This document shows, one piece after another, positions 1 through 5,981 of a stretch of DNA of 11,272 nucleotides. The notes under the pieces are model-generated. The model saw only the letters and a list, made by a program, of their open reading frames with translations. It was not told the origin of the DNA and did no database searches. Made by a program: the position numbers and the translations under genes. Position 1 is the stretch's first letter; each line of letters opens with the position of its first letter. The stretch is from an uncultured Leucobacter sp. Lineage in GTDB: Bacteria > Actinomycetota > Actinomycetes > Actinomycetales > Microbacteriaceae. The stretch covers positions 1 to 11,272 of the forward strand of contig CAMFIY010000057.1 in assembly GCA_945952575.1 (NCBI GenBank), in the 5' to 3' direction.

Positions 1-120
1 GAGGCGACCGCAAGCATGTTTGAGACGGAGTCCGGCCCGCCCAGACTGGAGCCGGAATGCCCGAGGTTGTGGGGATTCAACGGGGAGACGCACGCGGGCC
101 CGATCTCACTGGAGTGCTCA

Positions 121-1701
121 ATGACGAGTTCTGTCCCTCATACCCACGGCGCCGGAATGCGGATCACCGCGGTGATCCTGGCGGTGCTGCTCCTCGCGAT
201 GACCGTGCTGTTCTTCCTCACACACTCGGGCGTCGCGGGAGGAGCCGGTCAACTCGCCGCGGGCACGGATCAGGCCAGCCGCGGGGCGGAGCAACTCGCC
301 TCCGGCACGCGCCAGGTGCAGAGCGGGGCCACCGACCTCGCGGCCGGAGCGGAGAAGTTGAGCGCCGGGGCCGAGGACGCGAGCGCCGGTGCCGACAGAC
401 TCGCGACCGGAGTGGCATCGGCGTCGGCCGGAGCCGTGAAGGTGTCGGCGGGGGCGGACAAGCTGGCCGGCGGCATCTACGAGGCGGCAGCGGGCGCGGG
501 CAGGCTCACGACCGGCGCTGACAAGCTGACCGCGGGCTCAGGGGTGCTCGCCGGAGGCTCGGGCGACCTCGCCGAGGGCGCCGGTTCGCTCGCGGCGGGA
601 TCGAAGGAACTGGCGGCGGGCGCGAAGGAGCTGGCGGTCAAGGTCGCAGCCGGAGTGCCCGCAGCCCGTGCCGGAAAAGCGGACATCGCGGGCTTCGGCG
701 ACAAGACCGCCGCGCTGAACGCCGGGATGACCCAACTCGCTGCGGGCGTGCAGAGTCTGCAGGGCAGCGTGCAGGGCCTCCAGGGGGTGAACGCGAACTC
801 CGCATCGCCCGCCATCCAGCAGATCATCCAGCTGCTCGCATCGACGGATCCGAGCAACGCCGGCGCCTCGCAGGCCGCGATCGGCCAGCTCAAGCAGCTC
901 CTCTTCGTCCAGGGCGGGCTGGCGCCGGCCTGCGTGCCGGGCGATCATCCGCTCGCGGCCGCGAACGGCAAAGTCGCCTGCGACCTGCTCACCGTCTCCG
1001 GCGGGGTCGGCAAGATCGACGCAGCCGTCGCCCAGCTCAACGGCGCGGTCAACATCGGCGACAGCTCGAAGCAGACCCCCGCGCTCAAGGACGCGGTCGC
1101 CCAGCTGGCGGCCAAGGGCCCCGGGATCGAATCCGGGATCACCAGGCTCGCGAACGGCGTGATCGCCGCGGGTGCGGGGGCGCGGAAGGTCTCCGCCGGC
1201 GCGCAATCGGTCGCTGCAGGCAGCGCCAAGATCGCCGACGGTGCGGGGATCCTCGAGGCCGGGGCGACGAAGCTGAGCGCCGGTGCCGGAGATCTGAACG
1301 TCGGCGTCCGGCGCCTGGATCACGGCACGCAGAAGCTCAGCGCCGGCGTCGGCACGCTGACGGCGGGGGCCGGCGCACTCGCCGCCGGCGCGAACAGGCT
1401 CGACGACGGCGCGGGCGATCTCGCCTCCGGCCTGACCGCGCTGAGCAGCGGCACCGTGACCCTCAGCGACGGCGCGACGCAGCTCGCCGAGGGATCCGGA
1501 GAGCTCGCGACCGGGGCGGACGCCCTCGCCACCGGCAGCGACAAGGTGGATGCGGGCGCGGGCACCCTCGCGCACGCGACCGCCTCGATCGCGCCGAGCA
1601 CCTTCCCCTGGCTCGCGGGCGTGGCGCTCTCCGGCCTGATCGCGCTCGGATTCTGGGTGGGTCACCGCGTGAGCCACAGCCGCCGGCTCGCGGCCGCCTG
1701 A
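121..1701 (+). CDS. Membrane-anchored Gly/Ala-rich heptad-repeat protein (YhgE/Pip-like repeat region)
   Basis: The 526-residue product has a short N-terminal cytoplasmic tail, one membrane helix at about 14-34, a long extracytoplasmic part and a C-terminal membrane helix at about 496-515 with a basic tail (HRVSHSRRLAAA). Nearly all of the exterior is tandem heptads of the form xGAxxLx (for example AGADKLA, AGAKELA, EGAGSLA): block 1 at about 41-172 and block 2 at about 337-484. A non-repetitive insert at 173-336 holds the only two cysteines (271 and 287), a possible disulfide. Such repeats resemble the extracytoplasmic repeats of YhgE/Pip-type proteins, but the usual multi-helix C-terminal exporter domain is absent. 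I start at ATG 121 because GGAG lies 6 bases upstream and the membrane helix follows closely. The frame is open from base 1, but those 40 codons do not look like protein. A structural or cell-surface role is inference; no enzyme motif is visible. Confidence 0.7.
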   Translation: MTSSVPHTHGAGMRITAVILAVLLLAMTVLFFLTHSGVAGGAGQLAAGTDQASRGAEQLASGTRQVQSGATDLAAGAEKLSAGAEDASAGADRLATGVASASAGAVKVSAGADKLAGGIYEAAAGAGRLTTGADKLTAGSGVLAGGSGDLAEGAGSLAAGSKELAAGAKELAVKVAAGVPAARAGKADIAGFGDKTAALNAGMTQLAAGVQSLQGSVQGLQGVNANSASPAIQQIIQLLASTDPSNAGASQAAIGQLKQLLFVQGGLAPACVPGDHPLAAANGKVACDLLTVSGGVGKIDAAVAQLNGAVNIGDSSKQTPALKDAVAQLAAKGPGIESGITRLANGVIAAGAGARKVSAGAQSVAAGSAKIADGAGILEAGATKLSAGAGDLNVGVRRLDHGTQKLSAGVGTLTAGAGALAAGANRLDDGAGDLASGLTALSSGTVTLSDGATQLAEGSGELATGADALATGSDKVDAGAGTLAHATASIAPSTFPWLAGVALSGLIALGFWVGHRVSHSRRLAAA

Positions 1702-1749
1702 GCCGCCGACCGCGTGCGGAGCGACGATCCTCAGTAGATTTGAGGAGTC

Positions 1750-1768
1750 GCCCCGCACACGGCGGGGC
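1750..1768. other. GC-rich hairpin in the mscL leader
   Basis: A perfect 7-bp inverted repeat, GCCCCGC and GCGGGGC, encloses a 5-base loop. It lies between the heptad-repeat gene and mscL, 20 bases before the mscL start and just upstream of its SD site. No T-run follows, so it could be a weak terminator for the upstream gene or an mRNA leader structure. The sequence alone does not decide. Confidence 0.4.
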
Positions 1769-1788
1769 GGGAACGGAAGGGGGACCCG

Positions 1789-2193
1789 ATGAAGGGGTTC
1801 AGAGAGTTCATCATGCGCGGCAACGTCATCGAGCTGGCGGTCGCCGTGATCATCGGCGGCGCGTTCACCGCGATCGTCAACGCCCTCGTCGACGGCATCT
1901 TCAACCCGATCATCGCGGCGATCTTCAACGCCGACGAGATCAACAAGGCGGTCTGGCAGCTCGGCCCGGTCTCCCTCGGCGTCGGCTCGGTCCTCGCAGC
2001 GATCATCAACTTCCTGCTGATCGCCATCGTCATCTACTTCCTCATCATCACGCCGATGAACAAGCTGAACGAGCAGCTGTACGTGCGCAAGCACGGGCAC
2101 AAGCCCTCCGAGGCCGAGGTGGAGACCGCTGCCAGCGAGACCGAGCTGCTCGCCGAGATCCGGGATCTGCTCGCGGCCCGCGAAGGCAAGTGA
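1789..2193 (+). CDS. mscL: Large-conductance mechanosensitive channel MscL
   Basis: This 134-residue protein has the length and layout of MscL, the homopentameric inner-membrane valve that opens under high membrane tension and releases solutes on osmotic downshock. The N-terminal amphipathic segment MKGFREFIMRGNVIELAVAV leads into the first, pore-lining helix with the conserved Gly/Ala pattern (AVAVIIGGAFTAIVNALV, about residues 17-34). A periplasmic loop and a second helix follow (about 66-90, ending IYFLIITPMNKL), then an acidic and basic cytoplasmic helix. The start at ATG 1789 is supported by GGAAGGGGG ending 5 bases upstream. The stop is followed after one base by the GTG of the Nudix gene, so the two are probably cotranscribed. 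Confidence 0.96.
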   Translation: MKGFREFIMRGNVIELAVAVIIGGAFTAIVNALVDGIFNPIIAAIFNADEINKAVWQLGPVSLGVGSVLAAIINFLLIAIVIYFLIITPMNKLNEQLYVRKHGHKPSEAEVETAASETELLAEIRDLLAAREGK

Positions 2194-2194
2194 G

Positions 2195-2593
2195 GTGACG
2201 GGCGGCGACATCGTCGTCAGCGCCGTCGTCATGCGCGACGCCGGCGGCCGCGTGCTCAACGTGCGCAAGCGCGGCACCGCGATGCTGATGCTGCCCGGCG
2301 GCAAACCCGAACCCGGCGAGACCGCCGAGCAGACGGCGATCCGCGAGTTCGCGGAAGAGCTCGGCGCGGCGCTCGATCCGGCGCTCCTCCGATCCCTCGG
2401 CGAGTTCCGGGCGGCGGCCGCGAACGAGCCGGGACGTGACGTGGTCGCCCGTGTATTCGAGCATCCCTACATCGACGGGGTGGTTGCCAGCTCCGAGATC
2501 GAGCATCTCGAATGGGTGGATCCCTCGTCGGATCGCGCGGACCTCGCTCCGCTCAACACCGAGCACGTCTTCCCCGCGCTGCGGGCACGATGA
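2195..2593 (+). CDS. Nudix hydrolase
   Basis: The 132-residue product is a compact single-domain Nudix protein. A complete Nudix box, G-x5-E-x7-R-E-x2-E-E-x-G, runs from Gly36 to Gly57 (GKPEPGE, then REFAEELG), which binds the divalent metal and positions the diphosphate of a nucleoside-diphosphate-X substrate. The strand before it (RKRGTAMLMLPGGK) fits the family fold. The substrate cannot be told from sequence; a mutT-like or nucleotide-sugar hydrolysing role would both fit the size. Translation starts at GTG 2195, one base after the mscL stop, with GAAGG 8 bases upstream inside the mscL 3' end, so translational coupling is likely. The gene is followed at once by a strong terminator. Confidence 0.92.
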   Translation: MTGGDIVVSAVVMRDAGGRVLNVRKRGTAMLMLPGGKPEPGETAEQTAIREFAEELGAALDPALLRSLGEFRAAAANEPGRDVVARVFEHPYIDGVVASSEIEHLEWVDPSSDRADLAPLNTEHVFPALRAR

Positions 2594-2595
2594 AC

Positions 2596-2632
2596 GGCTG
2601 CGGCACCGGGTGAATCACCCGGTGCCGCAGCC
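2596..2632. terminator. Bidirectional terminator between convergent genes
   Basis: A perfect 17-bp stem (GGCTGCGGCACCGGGTG paired with its exact complement) has a 3-base AAT loop. It begins three bases after the Nudix stop and ends 20 bases before the stop of the convergent DUF4190 gene. There is no T-run, as is common in actinobacteria. Its symmetry and place between two convergent genes suggest it ends transcription from both sides. Confidence 0.9.
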
Positions 2633-2652
2633 TGCGTGTCCGTCTGTGAGAC

Positions 2653-3108
2653 TCAGTTCCCCCAGAACGGGATGCTCGCGAGGAAGCTGAAGCCTACCGC
2701 CGCCACGGCGATCATGCCGAAGATGACGGTGAAGACGAGCATGGCGCCGTTCAGCCAGACGCCCCAGAGCGCCAGGGTGCGCTCCTTGGTGTTGCGGCGG
2801 AGCGCCAGGATCCCGAACACCAGGCCGATGATGGGGGCGACGAAGGTCCAGCTGCTCACGACCGAGGCGATGCCGATGACGAAGCTCGTGATCGCGAAGG
2901 CGCCGTCCGCCTGAGTCGCCGGCGCCGCGGGGGCCTGGGCGACCGGGATGTGCTGCGCGGCCTGCGCGGTCGGCATCGGCTGCGGCGCGGTCTGGGGCAT
3001 CGAGCCGGTGAAGCCCGCGTCGGTGTGCGCCTGGTCGGCGGGCGCGGTCGTGGAGTCGGTGCGGGGATCCGCGTCGATCACGATGGTGGTGTTGTCGGTG
3101 CTCGTCAT
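2653..3108 (-). CDS. DUF4190-type small membrane protein
   Basis: The 151-residue product starts with about 65 disordered residues rich in Pro, Gln, Ala and Thr. Two hydrophobic hairpins follow: about 70-105 (AFAITSFVIGIASVV ... IIGLVFGILALRR) and about 115-148 (ALWGVWLNGAMLVFTVIFGM). The G-I-L-A-L-R-R turn and the later W-x-x-x-L-N-G motif match the DUF4190 pattern found in many actinobacterial membrane proteins of unknown function. I start at ATG 3108, where GAAGGA lies 6 bases upstream. A longer frame reaching 3153 would add residues with no such support. No specific function is assigned. Confidence 0.85.
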   Translation of the reverse strand: MTSTDNTTIVIDADPRTDSTTAPADQAHTDAGFTGSMPQTAPQPMPTAQAAQHIPVAQAPAAPATQADGAFAITSFVIGIASVVSSWTFVAPIIGLVFGILALRRNTKERTLALWGVWLNGAMLVFTVIFGMIAVAAVGFSFLASIPFWGN

Positions 3109-3185
3109 GGTGCGTCCTTCCGTCGAGCGATGGAGCTGAAGTGTTGCTTCCACGCTACGGCGGGGCTACGGGGCGGCGCGTCCTC

Positions 3186-3213
3186 CCCCGGTACCGAGCC
3201 CGTGGTACCGGGG
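3186..3213. terminator. Perfect inverted repeat with GGTACC, likely terminator of the efflux operon
   Basis: CCCCGGTACC (3186-3195) and GGTACCGGGG (3204-3213) form a perfect 10-bp stem with an 8-base loop. It lies 35 bases downstream of the MFS exporter stop on the minus strand and about 80 bases upstream of the DUF4190 start, so it may end the exporter transcript. A third GGTACC at 3212-3217 partly overlaps the right arm, which leaves open that this is a protein-binding site in the DUF4190 promoter. No T-run follows. Confidence 0.55.
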
Positions 3214-3247
3214 TACCGAACCGTGCGGCCGCCCCGGCACCCGAGGG

Positions 3248-4819
3248 CTAGTGGCTCACCGAATTGATATCGGTGCCCTTCGGCGTGAGGAAGAACACCG
3301 CTGCGGCCACGGCGAGCATGATCGCCCCGCCGACGATACCGGTCAGCTGCATCGACTCGGTGAACGCGACGCCGGCCTGCTGGATGAGCTCGGGCATCTG
3401 CAGCTTCTCGGCCACGGCCGCGGCGGCGCCGAGCGAGTCCTCGACCTCGCGCTGCAGCTCCGGCTTGAGCCCGTGGAGCGCGTCTGCGGTCTGCAGGCCC
3501 GCGCGATAGAGCAGGGCCGCGACGCTGCCGAGGATGGCGACGCCGAGGAGTGAACCGAGCTCGTACGAGGTCTCCTCGAGCGCGCCGGCGCTGCCCGCCT
3601 TGTCTTCCGGCGAGCCGTGCATGATCAGGGCCGAGGCGATCGCGAGGGATCCGATGCCCGCGCCGACGAGCGCGAGCGAGATGAGCACGGTGAGGTTCGC
3701 GAGCGTGCCCGGCTGCAGGCCGATCAGCAGCATCCCGAGCCCGGCGAGGCCGAGGCCGCCGGCGAGCACGGCCCGCGCACCGATCACGCGCGCGAGCGGG
3801 GGTGCGGCGAGGGAGGCGACGGCGCCGGCGATGGCGACGGGGAAGAGCCGGACGCCGGCTTCGACGGGCGTCGCGCCGTCGACCAGCTGCATCCACTGCG
3901 CGAGCAGCAGCAGGGCCGCACCCAGAGCGAAGGTGGATCCGAGCGCGGCGATGATGCCGGCCGAGAACGGCCGGTTGCGGAAGAGCTTCAGCTCGAGCAG
4001 TGGCGCGTCGCTGCGCAGGCAGCGGATCCCGAACCAGGTGAGCAGGGCCGCGCCGACGGCGAATGCGGCGAGCGCCTCGGGCACGAGGAGGCTGGCCTCG
4101 GCGCCGAAGGTCTTGATCGCCCAGACGACCAGGGTCATGCCGACGAGCGAGAGGATCGCGGCGACGAAGTCCCAGCGGCCGGGGTCGGGCACGCGGGATT
4201 CGGGGAGCACGAAGACTCCGGCGACGATGGCCAGCACCATGAGCGGCACGTTGATCAGGAACGCCGCGTGCCAGGAGAAGTACTCGAGCAGCAGGCCGCC
4301 CACGAGCGGGCCGATCGCCGAGCCGAGGCCCGAGACGGCGCCCCAGATGCTGAGCGCGGTGGCGCGCTCGCGGGGGCTCGTGAAGATGACGCGGATCAGC
4401 GAGAGCGTGGTCGGCATGATCATGGCGCCGCCGATGCCGAGCAGCGCGCGGATGGCGATGACCTCCTCGGAGGTGTCGGCGACGAGGACCAGCAGCGAGG
4501 CGACGGCGAAGAGGATGTAGCCGAGCACGAGCATGCGTTTGCGGCCCCAGCGGTCGGCGATCGCGGCGAAGGAGACGAGCAGGCCGGCGAGGACCAGCGA
4601 GTAGACGTCGATGATCCAGAGCTGCTGGTCGGAGGTGGGTTGCAGCTCGGCCGACATCTGGGGCAGGGCGATGTTGAGGATCGTCATGTCCATGGTGATG
4701 ACGAAGAGGCTGGCGATCAGCACGGCGAGGGAGCCCCAGCGGCGAGCGCGGCTGTAGGGCTGCTCGGCGACGGGGTTCGGGCGGGTGCCGGGTGCGGGGT
4801 GGTGCGTCGGGGTCGACAT
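3248..4819 (-). CDS. MFS multidrug exporter, DHA2 (14-helix) family
   Basis: This 523-residue protein is a proton-driven drug exporter of the DHA2 branch of the major facilitator superfamily in the cytoplasmic membrane. Helix 1 carries the DHA2 motif MDMTILNIALP (43-53, with Asp44). Motif A, DRWGRKR, is in the loop between helices 2 and 3 (89-95). The antiporter motif C, GLGSAIGPLVGG, is in helix 5 (164-175). Length and helix count fit 14 transmembrane segments. Motif 1 and the overall look recall SmvA/LfrA/QacA-type exporters of quaternary ammonium compounds and dyes, but the substrate is inference. The start is ATG 4819, five bases after the stop of the TetR gene, whose last codons supply a GAGAAG SD-like stretch. 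The two form an operon presumably derepressed by an exported compound. Confidence 0.93.
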   Translation of the reverse strand: MSTPTHHPAPGTRPNPVAEQPYSRARRWGSLAVLIASLFVITMDMTILNIALPQMSAELQPTSDQQLWIIDVYSLVLAGLLVSFAAIADRWGRKRMLVLGYILFAVASLLVLVADTSEEVIAIRALLGIGGAMIMPTTLSLIRVIFTSPRERATALSIWGAVSGLGSAIGPLVGGLLLEYFSWHAAFLINVPLMVLAIVAGVFVLPESRVPDPGRWDFVAAILSLVGMTLVVWAIKTFGAEASLLVPEALAAFAVGAALLTWFGIRCLRSDAPLLELKLFRNRPFSAGIIAALGSTFALGAALLLLAQWMQLVDGATPVEAGVRLFPVAIAGAVASLAAPPLARVIGARAVLAGGLGLAGLGMLLIGLQPGTLANLTVLISLALVGAGIGSLAIASALIMHGSPEDKAGSAGALEETSYELGSLLGVAILGSVAALLYRAGLQTADALHGLKPELQREVEDSLGAAAAVAEKLQMPELIQQAGVAFTESMQLTGIVGGAIMLAVAAAVFFLTPKGTDINSVSH

Positions 4820-4824
4820 GTGGA

Positions 4825-5403
4825 TCACTTCTCGGATCGTGGGTTGAAGTCGGAATCGATGAGGGCTTGGATCGCGGCGCGCAGCACCGCCTCGCCGAGC
4901 GGGGCGTCGTGCAGGCCGGCGTGCATGGTGGCGCCGTCGGTGTAGAGGGCGATGGCGGTCGCGCGCTCCTCCCCCAGGTGCACGGCGAGGATCTCGATCA
5001 GGCGGTCGGTCCAGCGCAGGGCGAGCTCGCGGAGGCGCGGCTCGGTCATCGCGCTGGCCATGAGCGCCATGTCGGCGTGCACCGCGCGGCGGTCGAGCAG
5101 GAACCCGTGGACGTTCGCGGCGAGGATCTCGGCGACGCGACCGGGCTCGAGCGAGGCTTCGAGCTCGGCGAGCGACTGGTCGATCTCCTGAGCGAGGTCG
5201 GCGAGCGCGGCCTCGCGCAGCTCGTCGATCGAGGCGAAGTACTGGGTCGTCGAGCCGAGGGCGACGCCGGCGAGGCTGGCGACGGCGCGGTGCGTCAGGG
5301 CCGCCGGGCCCTTGGTGACGATGATCTCGGTCGCGGCGTGCAGGATCGCCCGGCGCCGACCCTCGGGGTCGCGCTTGCCGGGTGCGGGTGAGGTGGATCC
5401 CAA
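4825..5403 (-). CDS. TetR-family transcriptional repressor of the adjacent exporter
   Basis: The 192-residue product has the TetR architecture: a DNA-binding domain at about 17-65 (AILHAATEIIVTKGPAALT, then the helix-turn-helix HRAVASLAGVALGSTTQYF at 38-56) and an all-helical ligand/dimer domain in the remainder. I choose the TTG start at 5403 because a very purine-rich SD (GGGGAGGGG) lies directly upstream and because translation further out would run through the operator. It sits just upstream of, and in the same operon as, the MFS exporter, the usual layout for an autoregulated drug-efflux pair. Ligand unknown. Confidence 0.9.
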   Translation of the reverse strand: MGSTSPAPGKRDPEGRRRAILHAATEIIVTKGPAALTHRAVASLAGVALGSTTQYFASIDELREAALADLAQEIDQSLAELEASLEPGRVAEILAANVHGFLLDRRAVHADMALMASAMTEPRLRELALRWTDRLIEILAVHLGEERATAIALYTDGATMHAGLHDAPLGEAVLRAAIQALIDSDFNPRSEK

Positions 5404-5448
5404 ACTCGCCCCTCCCCTCTGCTCGTCGGGTTCGTCTTCGCGAACATC

Positions 5449-5468
5449 TGTACATGTACATGTGTACA
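5449..5468. promoter_or_regulatory. Probable TetR operator made of TGTACA repeats
   Basis: Three copies of the self-complementary hexamer TGTACA occur at 5449-5454, 5455-5460 and 5463-5468. The first two abut to give a perfect 12-bp palindrome, and the outer two are symmetric about the centre. The block lies 46 bases upstream of the TetR start codon. A TTGAGC that could be a minus-strand -35 element lies at 5485-5490. That it binds this TetR protein and controls both efflux genes is inference from position and symmetry. Confidence 0.7.
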
Positions 5469-5555
5469 CCAGTAGGCGCGGCAAGCTCAAACATGCCCGG
5501 TGGATGCTCAGCTTCGGGTGCTGCGGTCGGTGCGAGCCGCGTCGCAAAATGTGAC

Positions 5556-5561
5556 TAAGAT
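5556..5561 (+). promoter_or_regulatory. Candidate -10 element for the tRNA-Pro transcript
   Basis: TAAGAT matches 4 of 6 bases of a sigma-70-type -10 box and lies about 33 bases before the decayed tRNA copy and 115 before the intact tRNA. No good -35 box is present at the right distance. If used, the transcript would run through the tRNA remnant first. Confidence 0.2.
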
Positions 5562-5593
5562 AGAGGGGTTGCCTCGGCTTGCCGGAGCGACAG

Positions 5594-5670
<77 letters not shown>

Positions 5671-5675
5671 AATAA

Positions 5676-5749
5676 CGGGATGTGGCGCAGCTTGGTAGCG
5701 CACCTGACTGGGGGTCAGGGGGTCGCAGGTTCAAATCCTGTCATCCCGA
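5676..5749 (+). tRNA. tRNA-Pro (anticodon GGG)
   Basis: A complete cloverleaf is visible. The acceptor strand CGGGATG (5676-5682) pairs with CATCCCG (5742-5748), with discriminator A at 5749. The D arm contains GCGCAGCTTGGTAGCGC. The anticodon stem CCTGA/TCAGG encloses loop CTGGGGG with anticodon GGG at 5710-5712, reading CCC proline codons. The T arm is GCAGG-TTCAAAT-CCTGT. CCA is not encoded. The gene is intact although an integrase lies just downstream, as expected if an integrated element restored its 3' end. Confidence 0.96.
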
Positions 5750-5750
5750 C
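5712..5750 (+). other. Probable attachment site (one att end) in the 3' half of tRNA-Pro
   Basis: Tyrosine integrases of actinobacterial elements commonly recombine at the anticodon-loop to 3' end portion of a tRNA gene, and the element rebuilds the tRNA. Here an integrase gene, ending 232 bases downstream and pointing toward the tRNA, follows the tRNA directly. The core would therefore be a stretch within the anticodon loop, T arm and 3' acceptor strand. The matching direct repeat at the other end of the element is outside the window, so exact limits cannot be drawn. Confidence 0.55.
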
Positions 5751-5754
5751 GAAA

Positions 5755-5789
5755 AAGCCCTGATGAGAAGCTATTTCTCGTCAGGGCTT
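5755..5789. terminator. Bidirectional terminator between tRNA-Pro and integrase
   Basis: A 15-bp stem (from AAGCCCTGATGAGAA, with one G-U pair on the plus strand) encloses a 5-base loop (GCTAT). It is flanked by an A-run on the left (GAAAAA) and a pyrimidine/T-rich tract on the right, so U-tracts exist in both directions. It begins 5 bases after the tRNA end and lies 192 bases beyond the integrase stop on the minus strand. It likely ends the tRNA transcript and the incoming element operon. Confidence 0.9.
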
Positions 5790-5887
5790 CCTTCGTTTCT
5801 GGTGACCTTCGCCGGGCTTCGGAATGGGTCCAAGATCGGGTCTAGGACCCGCTCGTGATCGCTGCTCGTTCCGGCCTGTCTAGCAAG

Positions 5888-5924
5888 CTAGTGGGCCAAA
5901 AAGTGGAAATCTAGTGGGCCAAAA
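5888..5924. repeat. Direct repeat CTAGTGGGCCAAAA, two copies, 23-base period
   Basis: CTAGTGGGCCAAAA occurs exactly at 5888-5901 and 5911-5924, separated by AGTGGAAAT. The location, between the tRNA attachment site and the integrase gene, fits arm-type binding sites for integrase or excisionase. The minus-strand reading (TTTTGGCCCACTAG twice) also resembles the repeated ends of IS21-type insertion sequences as I remember them, so an IS-end remnant is the alternative. No transposase is present. Confidence 0.6.
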
Positions 5925-5925
5925 T

Positions 5926-5947
5926 CCGGGCAGCATGATGCTCCCGG
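5926..5947. repeat. Near-perfect 22-bp palindrome
   Basis: CCGGG-c-AGCAT is followed by g-ATGCT-CCCGG: two 5-bp stems separated by a single unpaired C, with a one-base centre. It begins one base after the direct-repeat pair and 35 bases beyond the integrase stop on the minus strand. It could be a binding site in the attachment region or an end of an IS relic. No T-run supports a terminator. Confidence 0.5.
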
Positions 5948-5981
5948 CCCTTCCCGAACCAGGATGCTGGCGCAGGAGTAT

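Noticed and set aside
240..640. Possible CRISPR array or DNA-level tandem repeat
   Set aside because: The repeat is at the protein heptad level with variable bases, continuous coding, and no spacer-repeat alternation.
1729..1745. CCTCA...TGAGG 5-bp inverted repeat and TAGATT as a possible mscL promoter
   Set aside because: The stem is too short to support a terminator, and no -35 box stands at the proper distance from TAGATT.
538..2304. Long (588-codon) open frame on the minus strand opposite the heptad-repeat gene, mscL and part of the Nudix gene
   Set aside because: It is antisense to three well-supported proteins, is Arg/Asp/Gly-rich without domains, and arises from GC bias and the repeat structure.
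3534..4945. Two long plus-strand open frames (328 and 442 codons) across the MFS exporter
   Set aside because: The minus-strand frame encodes a clear 14-helix exporter. The plus-strand products are low-complexity shadows rich in Ala/Arg or Gly/Glu.
4820..5494. N-terminal extension of the MFS exporter frame by about 225 codons
   Set aside because: The extension overlaps the TetR gene in another frame and is Arg-rich nonsense; the exporter motif begins shortly after ATG 4819.
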